A stretch of DNA of 64,000 nucleotides, taken from positions 179,363-243,362 of the forward strand of contig NZ_JAPRFR010000002.1 in NCBI RefSeq assembly GCF_026805545.1. The letters run 5' to 3'. The notes under the pieces were generated by a model. That model ran no database searches. It saw nothing but the letters and a program-made list of their open reading frames with translations, and was not told the origin of the DNA. Source of the stretch: Aerococcus kribbianus (GTDB lineage Bacteria; Bacillota; Bacilli; Lactobacillales; Aerococcaceae). The position numbers and the translations under genes were made by a program. Shown piece by piece: positions 42,507 to 50,594 of the stretch; within the stretch, counting starts at the first letter, position 1; every line of letters starts with the position of its first letter.

Positions 42507-43671
42507 CTACTTTCTCACCTCTTTCTAATTTTTGTGCTTCTTGATAATTCTTAGTCATATAGCGTTGATTCATAAATTCTTCCTCTGATGGTTCGCGCCC
42601 TAATTCGATTAATAAATCATTAGGTGTAAACAAACCAGAAGAAACCAATTTATCAATCGCTTCTGACATAGAAAAAATATCTGGAGAAGCAACATTTAAT
42701 ACCCGAATGCGAATGTGCTTTTGATATTCCTTCTTAGACAACAACTTAACATTTAATTCATCAGTAATTAATTTAATTAGCGGATGAATACAGTTATTTC
42801 GATACATCTTCCAATTACTTTCTAAATCGAGTTTTTCACCATGTATTAAATTAGGAGGAACACCAATAATTTCAGCAATATCATCAACTAAAGCAGCGCG
42901 TGCTTTATCAATATCATCGTAAGGCTGCATTGCTCTAGTCCCTTTATTTGACAGTTCTTCATATTGAAAACCATTAGCATTCGGTACAGTAGCCACTTGC
43001 TTATCTCTAAAAGAACTGTAAAGAGAATCAATATAATTCTGTATTTTTTGTTGTTGGGCTTCACCATCAGCAAAAGAACCAGTACGATTTAAATTAATAA
43101 CACCCCGAATTTGGTTGTTTCGCTTTACCGCGTTTAACAAATTATCAATTAATTCTGCATAGTCTTCAAATAAGCCATCAATTAAACGACATAACTCCTC
43201 GTTGTTATAAGTTACATAGATAACATCCTCTTCACGGAAAGTTCTTTGAAATTCATAGCCATTCACAATAACATTTTTAAATGTTGTACCATATACAGCT
43301 GTCGATTCTTTGAAGTAATCTTCCGCAATCAGTAGTTGGTTATCATCTGTAATAATAACTAATAGTTCATTTTCAAACAGTAGAGTATAGATAGCAGCTT
43401 TCCAAAATTCACTAGCGTTTTGATTGCGATTAGGTTGAGCATTAAGCAGACGCTCCCATTCAGCGAACTTTCCTTCTGAAAGGTGTCTGCCATCTCTATG
43501 AAAGTGTATTTCAGCTGTACTAAAGGTACGGGAAACATACCCTAATACTTTTTCAATTACTGCACGTTTTAAATAAGTTTTATCTCCTAAACGATCAATA
43601 TCACCATTAACAAAGATAAATTCTTTATCTAATGTGATAAAATCCTTAATCCGTTGAATAAATCCCACCAT
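42487..43671 (-). CDS. Portal protein (HK97 family)
   Basis: 394 residues of the HK97-type portal family: YVSRTFSTAEIHFHRDGRHL, WKAAIYTLLFENELLVII, DIAEIIGVPPNLIHGEKLDL and ELGREPSEEEFMNQRYMTKN at the C-terminus. A dodecamer forms the channel for DNA entry and exit at one capsid vertex. GGGGTGA precedes the start. It lies between terminase and protease as is standard. Confidence 0.93.
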   Translation of the reverse strand: MVGFIQRIKDFITLDKEFIFVNGDIDRLGDKTYLKRAVIEKVLGYVSRTFSTAEIHFHRDGRHLSEGKFAEWERLLNAQPNRNQNASEFWKAAIYTLLFENELLVIITDDNQLLIAEDYFKESTAVYGTTFKNVIVNGYEFQRTFREEDVIYVTYNNEELCRLIDGLFEDYAELIDNLLNAVKRNNQIRGVINLNRTGSFADGEAQQQKIQNYIDSLYSSFRDKQVATVPNANGFQYEELSNKGTRAMQPYDDIDKARAALVDDIAEIIGVPPNLIHGEKLDLESNWKMYRNNCIHPLIKLITDELNVKLLSKKEYQKHIRIRVLNVASPDIFSMSEAIDKLVSSGLFTPNDLLIELGREPSEEEFMNQRYMTKNYQEAQKLERGEKVDEENQD

Positions 43672-43683
43672 TTATCACCCCCT

Positions 43684-45405
43684 CTACCAATTCAAACTAC
43701 TTGTAAAGTCTAAGAAACTATCAACATCAATTTGATCATCTAATTCATTTGCACAATATAATGCATACAATAATGCATGAAAGCCATCTGTCTTTCGTTT
43801 TACTTCTTCCTTTTTGTCAAAAATTTTTCCTGCATTAGTTTCTTTTACATACACATTAGAAGTAAACCAGCGCATCATTTCATTATTACCAAATTTAAAT
43901 TTATGATTAGCGAATCCATCTTCCACACGAGGAGCTAATAAAGGATGAACAGATTGTGGTCGTTTAATCACTTCAACTTCAAAACCTTCATCTTCAAATA
44001 ATGGTCTTAAAATATCCATTTTATAATTATCTGCGACAATCTTTTGTACACCATATTTCTCTCTTGCATCAATAAACCAATCAATAATGTGATGAGGATT
44101 TAATGAAGGTTCATCAATTACAGTTAAATGACCTTCCTTTTCCCACTTTCTTATGGGGGCCTTACGTCCGCCACCATCCATATTTGCGCTATTAGAATAG
44201 CCATAATGGACATCAACGAACTGTTTAATAACAAAGCTATGGTTGATAAAAGAGTATTCCTCGCCACGTTTAAATAACAAACCGCATGAGGCGAAATCAC
44301 GCACTGAACCATAATCAAGTCCTCCTATTGGTATAAGGCCATCTAGATTGAATAGCGGCTGGATTGTTGCTTCTAATTCTTCTTTTGACGCAACGGAGTG
44401 TTCCATGTCTCCTTCGATTAAATTCATTCGTTTGGTAACGAATGCAGGCCGTTTAGAGGGTGTATAAACTAGCTCAGAGTACTCATCTCGAATGGTTTTC
44501 AGCAATCGTTTACCGCGTTTATTTAACGGTTTATCAAGCGCTGGATTAGCCTTTGCCCACTTCGATTCATCATCCATTTCATCAATATCATCTAATTCGC
44601 ATATGAATGGAAATATACCGTTATAATCCGCTTCTCCATTTAGAATATCTTCACACCGATTATATTTACTATCAAAGTATGCACCACGGACAAAACCCTT
44701 TGTTCCAATAAAGAATTGGCGACCGTAATCAACTTTACCAATCCCTCCACCTAATACATCAGGAATCGAACTATCAGGCATTTCATGAAATTCATCATAA
44801 AAAATACAGCCTTCTCGTCCACCATCTAAGGTGCTTGAGTTAGCTGCAACAAATAATATTTCTGATTGGGTTTCTAAACTTGACACACGTGATTTATACG
44901 CCTCGAATTCTCCAGGTTCTCCTAGATAATCTTCGGGTGGATGAGCGTTCAAGGCTTCGTGCCCTTTTTTATTAACACACAAACGTACATCGTTCAATGA
45001 GCGTTTAGCCTGACGTTCAGAGTTTGCTACTAAAGTAATATCATAAGCATTCACTCCATGTAAACTACTAATAAAATAATGCGCTAATGTTGAAATGAAT
45101 CCGTTTTTTCCAGCTCCACGTCCAATAATCAATACAAACTGATTAAATACAACATCTTCTGTTTCATATTCCATTAAAAAGACAAAGGCAGCAATAAACT
45201 TTTCCCATGCATCTAAAGGATAATACCACTGTTCACTAAACTGTATATAGTCGTTTAATTTTTGTTCATCATAATAATACAAATCATCATAAGGAAGTAT
45301 CTTTTTCTCCAAAAAATCAATCAACTGTTTTCGCTTAGTATTTACTACCATCTCACCATTTTTTACTCGTTTAATATAGTCATCAACATAGGAATTTTCT
45401 AACAC
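43684..45405 (-). CDS. Terminase large subunit
   Basis: 573 residues. The N-terminal ATPase has a Walker A-like GRGAGKNG, LANSERQAKRSLNDVRLCVN and Walker B GCIFYDEFHE. The C-terminal nuclease domain has IGGLDYGSVRDFASC, KIVADNYK and TDGFHALLYALY acidic residues. This is a HK97/P27-type enzyme that cuts and pumps DNA into heads. A GTG at 45414 is in frame, but AGGTGG is spaced for the GTG at 45405, right after the TerS stop. Confidence 0.93.
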   Translation of the reverse strand: MLENSYVDDYIKRVKNGEMVVNTKRKQLIDFLEKKILPYDDLYYYDEQKLNDYIQFSEQWYYPLDAWEKFIAAFVFLMEYETEDVVFNQFVLIIGRGAGKNGFISTLAHYFISSLHGVNAYDITLVANSERQAKRSLNDVRLCVNKKGHEALNAHPPEDYLGEPGEFEAYKSRVSSLETQSEILFVAANSSTLDGGREGCIFYDEFHEMPDSSIPDVLGGGIGKVDYGRQFFIGTKGFVRGAYFDSKYNRCEDILNGEADYNGIFPFICELDDIDEMDDESKWAKANPALDKPLNKRGKRLLKTIRDEYSELVYTPSKRPAFVTKRMNLIEGDMEHSVASKEELEATIQPLFNLDGLIPIGGLDYGSVRDFASCGLLFKRGEEYSFINHSFVIKQFVDVHYGYSNSANMDGGGRKAPIRKWEKEGHLTVIDEPSLNPHHIIDWFIDAREKYGVQKIVADNYKMDILRPLFEDEGFEVEVIKRPQSVHPLLAPRVEDGFANHKFKFGNNEMMRWFTSNVYVKETNAGKIFDKKEEVKRKTDGFHALLYALYCANELDDQIDVDSFLDFTSSLNW

Positions 45406-45406
45406 G

Positions 45407-45949
45407 TTAACCACCTAACAGTCGATTACGTGCCGTTTTAGAAGATGCTTTAGGTAATAAATTCGTCAGTTGGTTGATAATGTTAGCATACTGTTTTTCT
45501 CGATAATCGTAATTTTCAACAATTGGTCGCTTTCGGTCGTACGGCTCCATATTTTCAGATTGTTTGAAGCGCTCATATTCACCATTTTCCAAGATATCAC
45601 GCCAATTATCATCCAATAGAACACGTAAACGAGCAGCTTGACGAATGAGTCCTTCAACCAACTTAAAATTCTCATCAGAAATACCACTAAATAAATCCCC
45701 TAAACGTTGTTCTTCCTTTTCAACGCGACTTTCCATTGCTTCAACCCGATTATTTAACAAGTAAATATAAGGCACATTCAATACTTTGGCAATTGATTGA
45801 AGGTTATCTAATGTTGGAGACGTTAATCCTCTCTCGATTCGACTATATTGATTAACCGATATGCCTACTTTTTCTGATATTTTTGCTTGAGTTAAACCTT
45901 TTTCTAATCGAAGAGCTTTTATTTGATCGTTAATTTGCTTCACATTCAC
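45407..45949 (-). CDS. Small-terminase-position protein with N-terminal XRE helix-turn-helix
   Basis: 180 residues. Residues 6-62 are a clear Cro/CI-type (XRE) helix-turn-helix (QIKALRLEKGLTQAKISEKV, NQYSRIERGLTSPTLDNLQS). Residues about 70-180 are helical and charged (DDNWRDILENGEYERFKQSE, ending PKASSKTARNRLLGG) and resemble P27-type small terminase C-termini. Its place directly before the large terminase, with a stop next to that start, supports a small-terminase role, binding the cos/pac region. The XRE fold is unusual for this job. The start is GTG after AAAGGAG. Confidence 0.75.
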   Translation of the reverse strand: MNVKQINDQIKALRLEKGLTQAKISEKVGISVNQYSRIERGLTSPTLDNLQSIAKVLNVPYIYLLNNRVEAMESRVEKEEQRLGDLFSGISDENFKLVEGLIRQAARLRVLLDDNWRDILENGEYERFKQSENMEPYDRKRPIVENYDYREKQYANIINQLTNLLPKASSKTARNRLLGG

Positions 45950-45970
45950 ATTCTCCTTTCCTCTGAGCCA

Positions 45971-46060
45971 GGGAGGGGCACAAAATTAGAGGTGACAGTC
46001 GTGCAGAAGACCCCTCCCACCGGTTCCCACAAAACATTGTCATATCAACCTTTTGACCGG
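45971..46060. other. Candidate cos (packaging) region
   Basis: A GC-rich island in AT-rich phage DNA. GGGAGGGG (45971-45978) and CCCCTCCC (46011-46018) form an inverted repeat 40 bp apart, followed by CACCGGTTCCC and ACCGGGGGGGATT. It sits between the HNH gene and TerS, where cos is found in many HK97-like Gram-positive phages whose HNH protein takes part in cos cutting. The exact cut site is not determined. Confidence 0.55.
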
Positions 46061-46066
46061 GGGGGA

Positions 46067-46324
46067 TTATGATAATTCACTCTTAATTTTGATAATTTTC
46101 AATGCAAAAGCTATCACTTTTTCTCTCATTTCATTCTTTTTGTTTTCAAAAGAACCAAAGTCTACTGCGTATCGCTCTTTTAGTACATATTCATTCAGTG
46201 TTTCTTCTAATGCTAGTGTACTAATCAAGTCACTGACATTGTCTGTTAATTCTTCTGGCTTGAGTAGCTGTGTATAAGCTTTTACTCTTGCTGCCCAACT
46301 TAATGCTAGTTCACCTTCAGTCAT
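46067..46324 (-). CDS. Hypothetical phage protein, 85 residues
   Basis: Mostly helical and charged (MTEGELALSWAARVKAYTQL start, EMREKVIAFALKIIKIKSEL end). No family is recognised. It overlaps the end of the HNH gene by eight bases and so is likely translated with it. Position next to HNH and terminase suggests a packaging accessory, without direct proof. Confidence 0.6.
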   Translation of the reverse strand: MTEGELALSWAARVKAYTQLLKPEELTDNVSDLISTLALEETLNEYVLKERYAVDFGSFENKKNEMREKVIAFALKIIKIKSELS

Positions 46325-46628
46325 CTAACCATTCATCTCCTTCCCACTTGTTCTGTTGTTTCTTATTAGGTCTATAGTTAAAGCGATGATGTCGCTTGTT
46401 ATGACATTCCTTACATAGTGTTCGTAAGTTATCTGGATCAGTAGCTAGCTCAGGATAGTGCTCCAATTCCTTTATATGGTCTACCTCTAATACGGTTGTC
46501 TGTCCTGTAGTTACCCTACCTTCTGCTTTACATAGCTGACATTCATAATGATCCCTCAGAAGTATCTGTTGCCTTAGTTTTCTCCACTTGGTGGAGTTAT
46601 AAAACTGTCGTCTTTCTTTCTTATTCAT
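46317..46628 (-). CDS. HNH endonuclease (packaging-associated)
   Basis: About 103 residues. A zinc-binding CQLC...CKEC pair frames the HNH motif: VLEVDHIKELEHYPELATD and NLRTLCKECHNKRHHRFN. RRQFYNSTKWRKLRQQILLR is the usual start of phage HNH proteins next to terminase, which help cleave cos DNA. GGAG precedes the ATG at 46628; the in-frame start at 46649 is less likely. Confidence 0.92.
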   Translation of the reverse strand: MNKKERRQFYNSTKWRKLRQQILLRDHYECQLCKAEGRVTTGQTTVLEVDHIKELEHYPELATDPDNLRTLCKECHNKRHHRFNYRPNKKQQNKWEGDEWLDD

Positions 46629-46756
46629 CCATTCTCCATATAAAATCAAAGCGTATTTATTGTGTATATGTTACATCACTTGATACTACTAATATAACTT
46701 ATTTATCACTCAGGTTTCTGTCAACTTTCCATCATTTTTCACTCATTTTTTTCATC

Positions 46757-46786
46757 AAAAAAAGCACCTCATAAAAATGAGGCGCT
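46757..46786 (-). terminator. Terminator-like hairpin 1 in the gene-free stretch
   Basis: Minus strand GCGCCTCA, loop TTTTTA, TGAGGTGC, then seven T residues. Confidence 0.65.
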
Positions 46787-46989
46787 TCTATAAATAGTGC
46801 GGAAGGTATAATGCTAAATCATCAGTCTTAAAAGAAATGTCTAAAGAGTTTAAGTAGCAATCCTATAGCTATAAAAAGATGACATTTATGTGTATCCACC
46901 ATATCTTCTTCCACACACTAATAATCATAACATCTTTTGAATTCATTTTACACCTAACAGTGAAGTTTTACATATCCCGTAATTTTATT

Positions 46990-47021
46990 AATTAAAAGCG
47001 CCCCCATTAATAAGGGACGCC
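46990..47021 (-). terminator. Terminator-like hairpin 2 in the gene-free stretch
   Basis: Minus strand GGCGTCCC, loop about 8, GGGGGCGC, then TTTTAATTAAT. The stem has a mismatch and the T tract is short. Confidence 0.45.
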
Positions 47022-47234
47022 ATATGTGTGAAGGTAAAGTGATGCGAATATGTTATATAGGCTGAATAGAAAAGGATCGTTATACGTTTTCAGTAAGTGT
47101 AGTCTAAAGGGTATACGACACCATTTTGTTTAGTTATTTACCTTCACTCTACCAATATAAAACTTTTCTGCCCTTTTTACCAGTACAAACTACTAACCTA
47201 AGTTAAATAGTAATAATATAAGGGTATAACTACT

Positions 47235-47336
47235 ATGGAAATCAAAAATAAAGACACTTCGTTGTTAGTGTTGAGCGTTTTAAAAGAGAGTTTGTTTAAC
47301 AATTTTTTTCGTTTTATTAATCAATATAATCCATAG
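47235..47336 (+). CDS. Possible 33-residue peptide on the plus strand
   Basis: MEIKNKDTSLLVLSVLKESL followed by FNNFFRFINQYNP, with AAGGG upstream at long spacing. Amphipathic. It runs against the surrounding phage genes. Support is weak. Confidence 0.2.
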   Translation: MEIKNKDTSLLVLSVLKESLFNNFFRFINQYNP

Positions 47337-47404
47337 ACCACATTATAATCCCTCTCCCAAAAATACTATACTTTGATTATAGTTTGGAGTCAAATGTACT
47401 ACCT

Positions 47405-47433
47405 AAAAAACGCCTCACAAACTGCGAGGCGTG
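47405..47433 (-). terminator. Terminator-like hairpin 3 in the gene-free stretch
   Basis: Minus strand CACGCCTC, loop GCAGTTTGT, GAGGCGT, then six T residues; about 170 bp past the ArpU stop, so it may end the early/middle transcript. Confidence 0.7.
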
Positions 47434-47446
47434 AAAACGTATTGTC

Positions 47447-47595
47447 ATAGAGAAAAGAGAGGTATCAACCAAACGGGTTCTACAATCTAGTAAAGTAGTG
47501 GAGACTAATTTGCAATTATCGAATTTATTTAAAAAGAAAAGAAAATTCAAATTTAATATGGAAATATGCTGTAAGTACCCTTCTTTTCTCTACGT
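47447..47595. repeat. 19-bp inverted repeat downstream of arpU
   Basis: CATAGAGAAAAGAGAGGTA (47447-47465) matches the reverse complement of 47577-47595 at 16 of 19 bases. The arms enclose about 110 bp, giving a long-stem structure in the RNA just before terminator 3. Confidence 0.55.
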
Positions 47596-47601
47596 TATCT
47601 A

Positions 47602-48045
47602 TTATAAATCTTTGTAATCATTTTGTCTAATCTCCCGAAACACGAGTAACTCACCATTATTATAAGCTTCAGCAAATTCTAGCTGTGCTTTACCTAGTTC
47701 TCGATAATAACTGGCTTCGCTAATATTTTCAGCGCGATAGATCATATAGTCATAACATATTTCATTTGAAAAATATTTTAAGTATAACCGCCGCCTAGAA
47801 TACCCATCTAAACAATTTATCGCATGTTTTATCGCCTCGAATTGTGCCTCTGCCTCAATTTTTACTGCAACATCATCTGCCATTTTATCTGTTTTTCTTC
47901 CGCTACTTTTGGGTTCAAATGAATAAGTAGCTGTAATTTTTTGATCAATTGGTTGACCAGCTAATCGTCGAATTGAGTGATATTTCCCAAGCAAGCGATT
48001 AACCTTTCTTTTTGTTTTTTCTGTATCTAACTCTTCTAATACCAC
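47602..48045 (-). CDS. ArpU-family late transcription regulator
   Basis: 147 residues. RKVNRLLGKYHSIRRLAGQP, IEAEAQFEAIKHAINCLDGY and SEASYYRELGKAQLEFAEAY (sigma-region-4-like helix-turn-helix) match the ArpU family, which switches on packaging and lysis genes. It is located between the early genes and the late block, its usual place. The GTG start has AAGGAGAG at rather long spacing. Confidence 0.88.
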   Translation of the reverse strand: MVLEELDTEKTKRKVNRLLGKYHSIRRLAGQPIDQKITATYSFEPKSSGRKTDKMADDVAVKIEAEAQFEAIKHAINCLDGYSRRRLYLKYFSNEICYDYMIYRAENISEASYYRELGKAQLEFAEAYNNGELLVFREIRQNDYKDL

Positions 48046-48164
48046 TCGCTGGTCACTCTCCTTATTTCTCTTTAAATTCGTAATGATTTGTAGAACTTGC
48101 AGTTATGACATCCGTAACAACAGCAGTAAAAATACTCTAAATAAAAACTGTATTTGTAATTTGG

Positions 48165-48398
48165 TTATCTTTCTTTTTCATTCCTTAGTTCCATAATCTT
48201 ATCTGGCTTAAATCCGCAAAACGTCTCTTTATCGGTAACGACAATCGGCATTGATGTAAAACCTGTCATTCGCGCTTCCTGTAGTGCCTCGTCTGATTTT
48301 GTAATGTCTTTGACTGCAAATTCTATTTTATTATCTTGCAACATACGTTTTGTAAATGTGCATTGGCTGCAATTCGGTTTGCTATAAACTGTTATCAT
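48165..48398 (-). CDS. NrdH-like glutaredoxin
   Basis: 77 residues, start MITVYSKPNCSQCTFTKRML with the CSQC redox pair, then TGFTSMPIVVTD (cis-proline) and FCGFKPDKIMEL. NrdH proteins reduce class Ib ribonucleotide reductase with thioredoxin reductase; phages use them to raise dNTP supply. The start overlaps the stop of the upstream gene (TAATG). Confidence 0.9.
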   Translation of the reverse strand: MITVYSKPNCSQCTFTKRMLQDNKIEFAVKDITKSDEALQEARMTGFTSMPIVVTDKETFCGFKPDKIMELRNEKER

Positions 48399-48565
48399 TA
48401 ATCATTCTCCTTTAAAATTTCCTCACATAGTTCAATCGTCGAATTCAATGCATTAACCAAATAAAAAATATCTTTACTATCAAATTCTTCATACTCTTTC
48501 ACTTCTAAATCTGCCAAAATCTTTTTATTATGATTTATTGAATCTTTTAAATTTTCTTTATTCAA
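48398..48565 (-). CDS. Hypothetical phage protein, 55 residues
   Basis: Starts at TTG with GAGAGG upstream: NKENLKDSINHNKKILADLE, then a helix ending EEILKEND. It fills the gap exactly, overlapping its neighbours at both ends. No family is recognised; its coiled-coil-like charge pattern suggests a small helical protein. Confidence 0.65.
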   Translation of the reverse strand: MNKENLKDSINHNKKILADLEVKEYEEFDSKDIFYLVNALNSTIELCEEILKEND

Positions 48566-48743
48566 CTTCTATTACCTCTCCGTTTATGTCATTAGCAATT
48601 CGTTCCGCACGTTCTTTATCCTCGAATTTGTAAAACTCTTTTGTTTTGCGATTGCTGATCGTGTAATTGACATGTCGAGTGCCCAACATCTCGCCAGCAA
48701 CATAATCAATCAGCACTTTGTCGCCTCTCTTAACGATATACAC
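48558..48743 (-). CDS. Hypothetical phage protein, about 61 residues
   Basis: A compact alpha/beta protein (YIVKRGDKVLIDYVAGEMLG, TKEFYKFEDKERAERIANDI). The frame opens at 48779, but AAGGGG is spaced for the GTG at 48743, which overlaps the end of the upstream gene. No family is recognised. Confidence 0.6.
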   Translation of the reverse strand: MYIVKRGDKVLIDYVAGEMLGTRHVNYTISNRKTKEFYKFEDKERAERIANDINGEVIEVE

Positions 48744-49320
48744 GACTAGGAACCCCTTCCCAGTAGGAAATAACACCATTCCCTGTTTCCGGCTTGCGTT
48801 CGCCTCTTATTTTTTTAATCTGTTTTCTCAATATAAAATTCCCGTTAACGTTTTTAAACGACAAAATTTCTTTTTTATAGGTGTTTACTTTTTTCTCTTT
48901 ATTAGAGTTCACCAGTTCTTTTAATGTGATGTTATAAGCTTTTTCGATTTGTTTAATTTCGTAAAGTGATAACTTCTTACGGTTTTCGATAAGCAGTTTT
49001 TGTCGTCTAACTGGGATACCTGTTTTCTCTTTGACTCCGTCAGATTCGTCTTTTTCCCAAAGTTTCTTCAAGACACCTCCAGCAAGATTATTCAAAATTG
49101 ATTTTCTATCTAGCCGATGTTTTACAACAACTGGATCAAATGTTTCTTCTCCCAAAATACTTTTAATCCAGTACATTTCCATGTAATTCAATGGCGCATA
49201 AGGATTGCAACGAAACTTTGCTATGTGAAACAAACCTTTTCTATGCAGTTTGCTGATTGGGATTTGTTTTAGTTCGCACGCTAAACGTATGGCTTGCTCG
49301 TAATTAATTTCTTCATTCAT
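48730..49320 (-). CDS. Hypothetical phage protein, 196 residues
   Basis: The N-terminal 70 residues (EQAIRLACELKQIPISKLHR, PYAPLNYMEMYWIKSILGEE) look like an adaptor or HTH-type fold, and the C-terminal half is very basic (KEKKVNTYKKEILSFKNVNG). A second helix-turn-helix-like stretch (LSLYEIKQIEKAYNITLKEL) is present. It may bind nucleic acid. Located directly after ssb. Confidence 0.55.
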   Translation of the reverse strand: MNEEINYEQAIRLACELKQIPISKLHRKGLFHIAKFRCNPYAPLNYMEMYWIKSILGEETFDPVVVKHRLDRKSILNNLAGGVLKKLWEKDESDGVKEKTGIPVRRQKLLIENRKKLSLYEIKQIEKAYNITLKELVNSNKEKKVNTYKKEILSFKNVNGNFILRKQIKKIRGERKPETGNGVISYWEGVPSRVYR

Positions 49321-49335
49321 CCAACTAGTCCTTTC

Positions 49336-49815
49336 TTAAAACGGTAATTCGTCATCGTTCAAATCAGGTGTTTCGTTATTTAGGATAAAATTGCCGTTAT
49401 TTGAGTTTTTAAAGGGGTCAGCACTATTCGTATTAGTATTAGATTTCGGAGCATAATACCCTTGTTCTCCGCTTGATTTCGAGGTGTTATTCTGTTTATT
49501 GTTTCTAAATCCGATTCTGTCAACTAAAATTTGTTTCTCGTAATGCATTACCCCGTCTTTTTCGTGATTGTTATCTTGGATTTCACCCATGACACCGATC
49601 ATATCGCCCTTTGAGAAATATTGTGACACTGTTTCTGCCGTTTTTCCAAAAGCCACACACTGTAAAAAGTCAGCAGGATAATTCCCGTCATTATCTTTTC
49701 GTGAGCGATTGACCGCAACTGTAAAGCGAGCATAAGACATGTCACTATTACTTGTCTTTAACTCAACGTCTTTGACCAGGCGCCCGTTGATAATTACTAC
49801 GTTATCTGCATTCAT
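49336..49815 (-). CDS. ssb: Single-stranded DNA-binding protein
   Basis: 159 residues: an OB fold in the first 105 residues (NVVIINGRLVKDVELKTSNS, YARFTVAVNRSRKDNDGNYP, DFLQCVAFGKTAETVSQYFS), an asparagine/serine-rich linker, and the acidic tip DDELPF that recruits partner proteins. It protects ssDNA during phage replication and RecT recombination. It overlaps the preceding gene by 14 bases. Confidence 0.95.
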   Translation of the reverse strand: MNADNVVIINGRLVKDVELKTSNSDMSYARFTVAVNRSRKDNDGNYPADFLQCVAFGKTAETVSQYFSKGDMIGVMGEIQDNNHEKDGVMHYEKQILVDRIGFRNNKQNNTSKSSGEQGYYAPKSNTNTNSADPFKNSNNGNFILNNETPDLNDDELPF

Positions 49816-50014
49816 TCAAATACCCCGTTTCACCATAAATTTTCTTTTTCGTACTCATAAACACTTTATATTTGCTTTTTACTTCGCGAACAAAATCGTC
49901 GTCTTGCATATAGCCCAGATCGTGTCGACGGATTGCTTGATAGATCGCTTTGTTAAAGTTGTCTGTGACTAATTCGATTCGTTCCGCTTTTGTATATGTT
50001 CTTGATGCTGGCAT
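49802..50014 (-). CDS. Hypothetical phage protein, 70 residues
   Basis: MPASRTYTKAERIELVTDNF start, helical and charged. It begins just after the RusA stop and overlaps ssb. No family is recognised. Confidence 0.55.
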   Translation of the reverse strand: MPASRTYTKAERIELVTDNFNKAIYQAIRRHDLGYMQDDDFVREVKSKYKVFMSTKKKIYGETGYLNECR

Positions 50015-50404
50015 TCACTCAGTCCTCGTCACTAATTCAATTACTACTCTTGGATTTTCTTTATCAACATAAAATTCATCTTTAAAATTACCGACTTGCT
50101 TCCAGCCGTCATTTTCAATCAAGCCCGATTGCAGCATACCGTCTAAAATAAATTTTTTAGCAAAGGCGATATTATCTTTGTCTTTTCGCTTATTCGGAAC
50201 GTACCACTGAAACCGAAAGTCCAGCGGTAGCTCCTCGTCATATATCTTTAAACCTTCATTCATCGCCGCTTTAATCGCTACTGCACAGCGATAGGTATTT
50301 TCTTTTTTAATTTTGGCTGCTTGAAATCGATTTGAACGTTCAGCGTTAACATATCGATTCAAGTCCATTAATTCGTGTGGAATGACCAATCGCTTAATTT
50401 TCAA
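50015..50404 (-). CDS. RusA-family Holliday junction resolvase
   Basis: 129 residues. YVPNKRKDKDNIAFAKKFIL carries the aspartate cluster (KDKDN) of RusA nucleases, followed by DGMLQSGLIENDGWKQV. These homodimers cut four-way junctions formed by phage recombination, in keeping with the nearby RecT and nuclease. The start is TTG with GAGGTGATG upstream. Confidence 0.9.
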   Translation of the reverse strand: MKIKRLVIPHELMDLNRYVNAERSNRFQAAKIKKENTYRCAVAIKAAMNEGLKIYDEELPLDFRFQWYVPNKRKDKDNIAFAKKFILDGMLQSGLIENDGWKQVGNFKDEFYVDKENPRVVIELVTRTE

Positions 50405-50594
50405 TCGTCATCACCTCGACGTATCCAAAGTTTGTCGCTAACCCAATCGCTTGCCCATTCCATTTTTGACAATGACTTAATGCTTCGTCTTTGTCTCTAA
50501 AGGCATGCGACCATTTCTCGCCATCATAGATTCGCCAAAGCCCCGAATAATCAGCACTTGATGTCACACCATCAAAACCCATAAAAATTGTCAT
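50394..50594 (-). CDS. Hypothetical phage protein, 66 residues
   Basis: MTIFMGFDGVTSSADYSGLW start, with FRDKDEALSHCQKWNGQAIG. Overlaps neighbours on both sides (ATGA type). No family is recognised. Confidence 0.5.
   Translation of the reverse strand: MTIFMGFDGVTSSADYSGLWRIYDGEKWSHAFRDKDEALSHCQKWNGQAIGLATNFGYVEVMTIEN

Larger units (their letters stand above)
46629..47601. other. Gene-free stretch of about 970 bp with three serial minus-strand terminators
   Basis: No convincing gene is seen in a phage genome that is otherwise tightly packed. It holds terminator hairpins at 46757-46786, 46990-47021 and 47405-47433 and an inverted repeat at 47447-47465/47577-47595. Two tiny frames have weak support: 47235-47336 plus, and a 24-codon minus frame near 46807-46882 (MVDTHKCHLFIAIGLLLKLF start). 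Confidence 0.6.
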
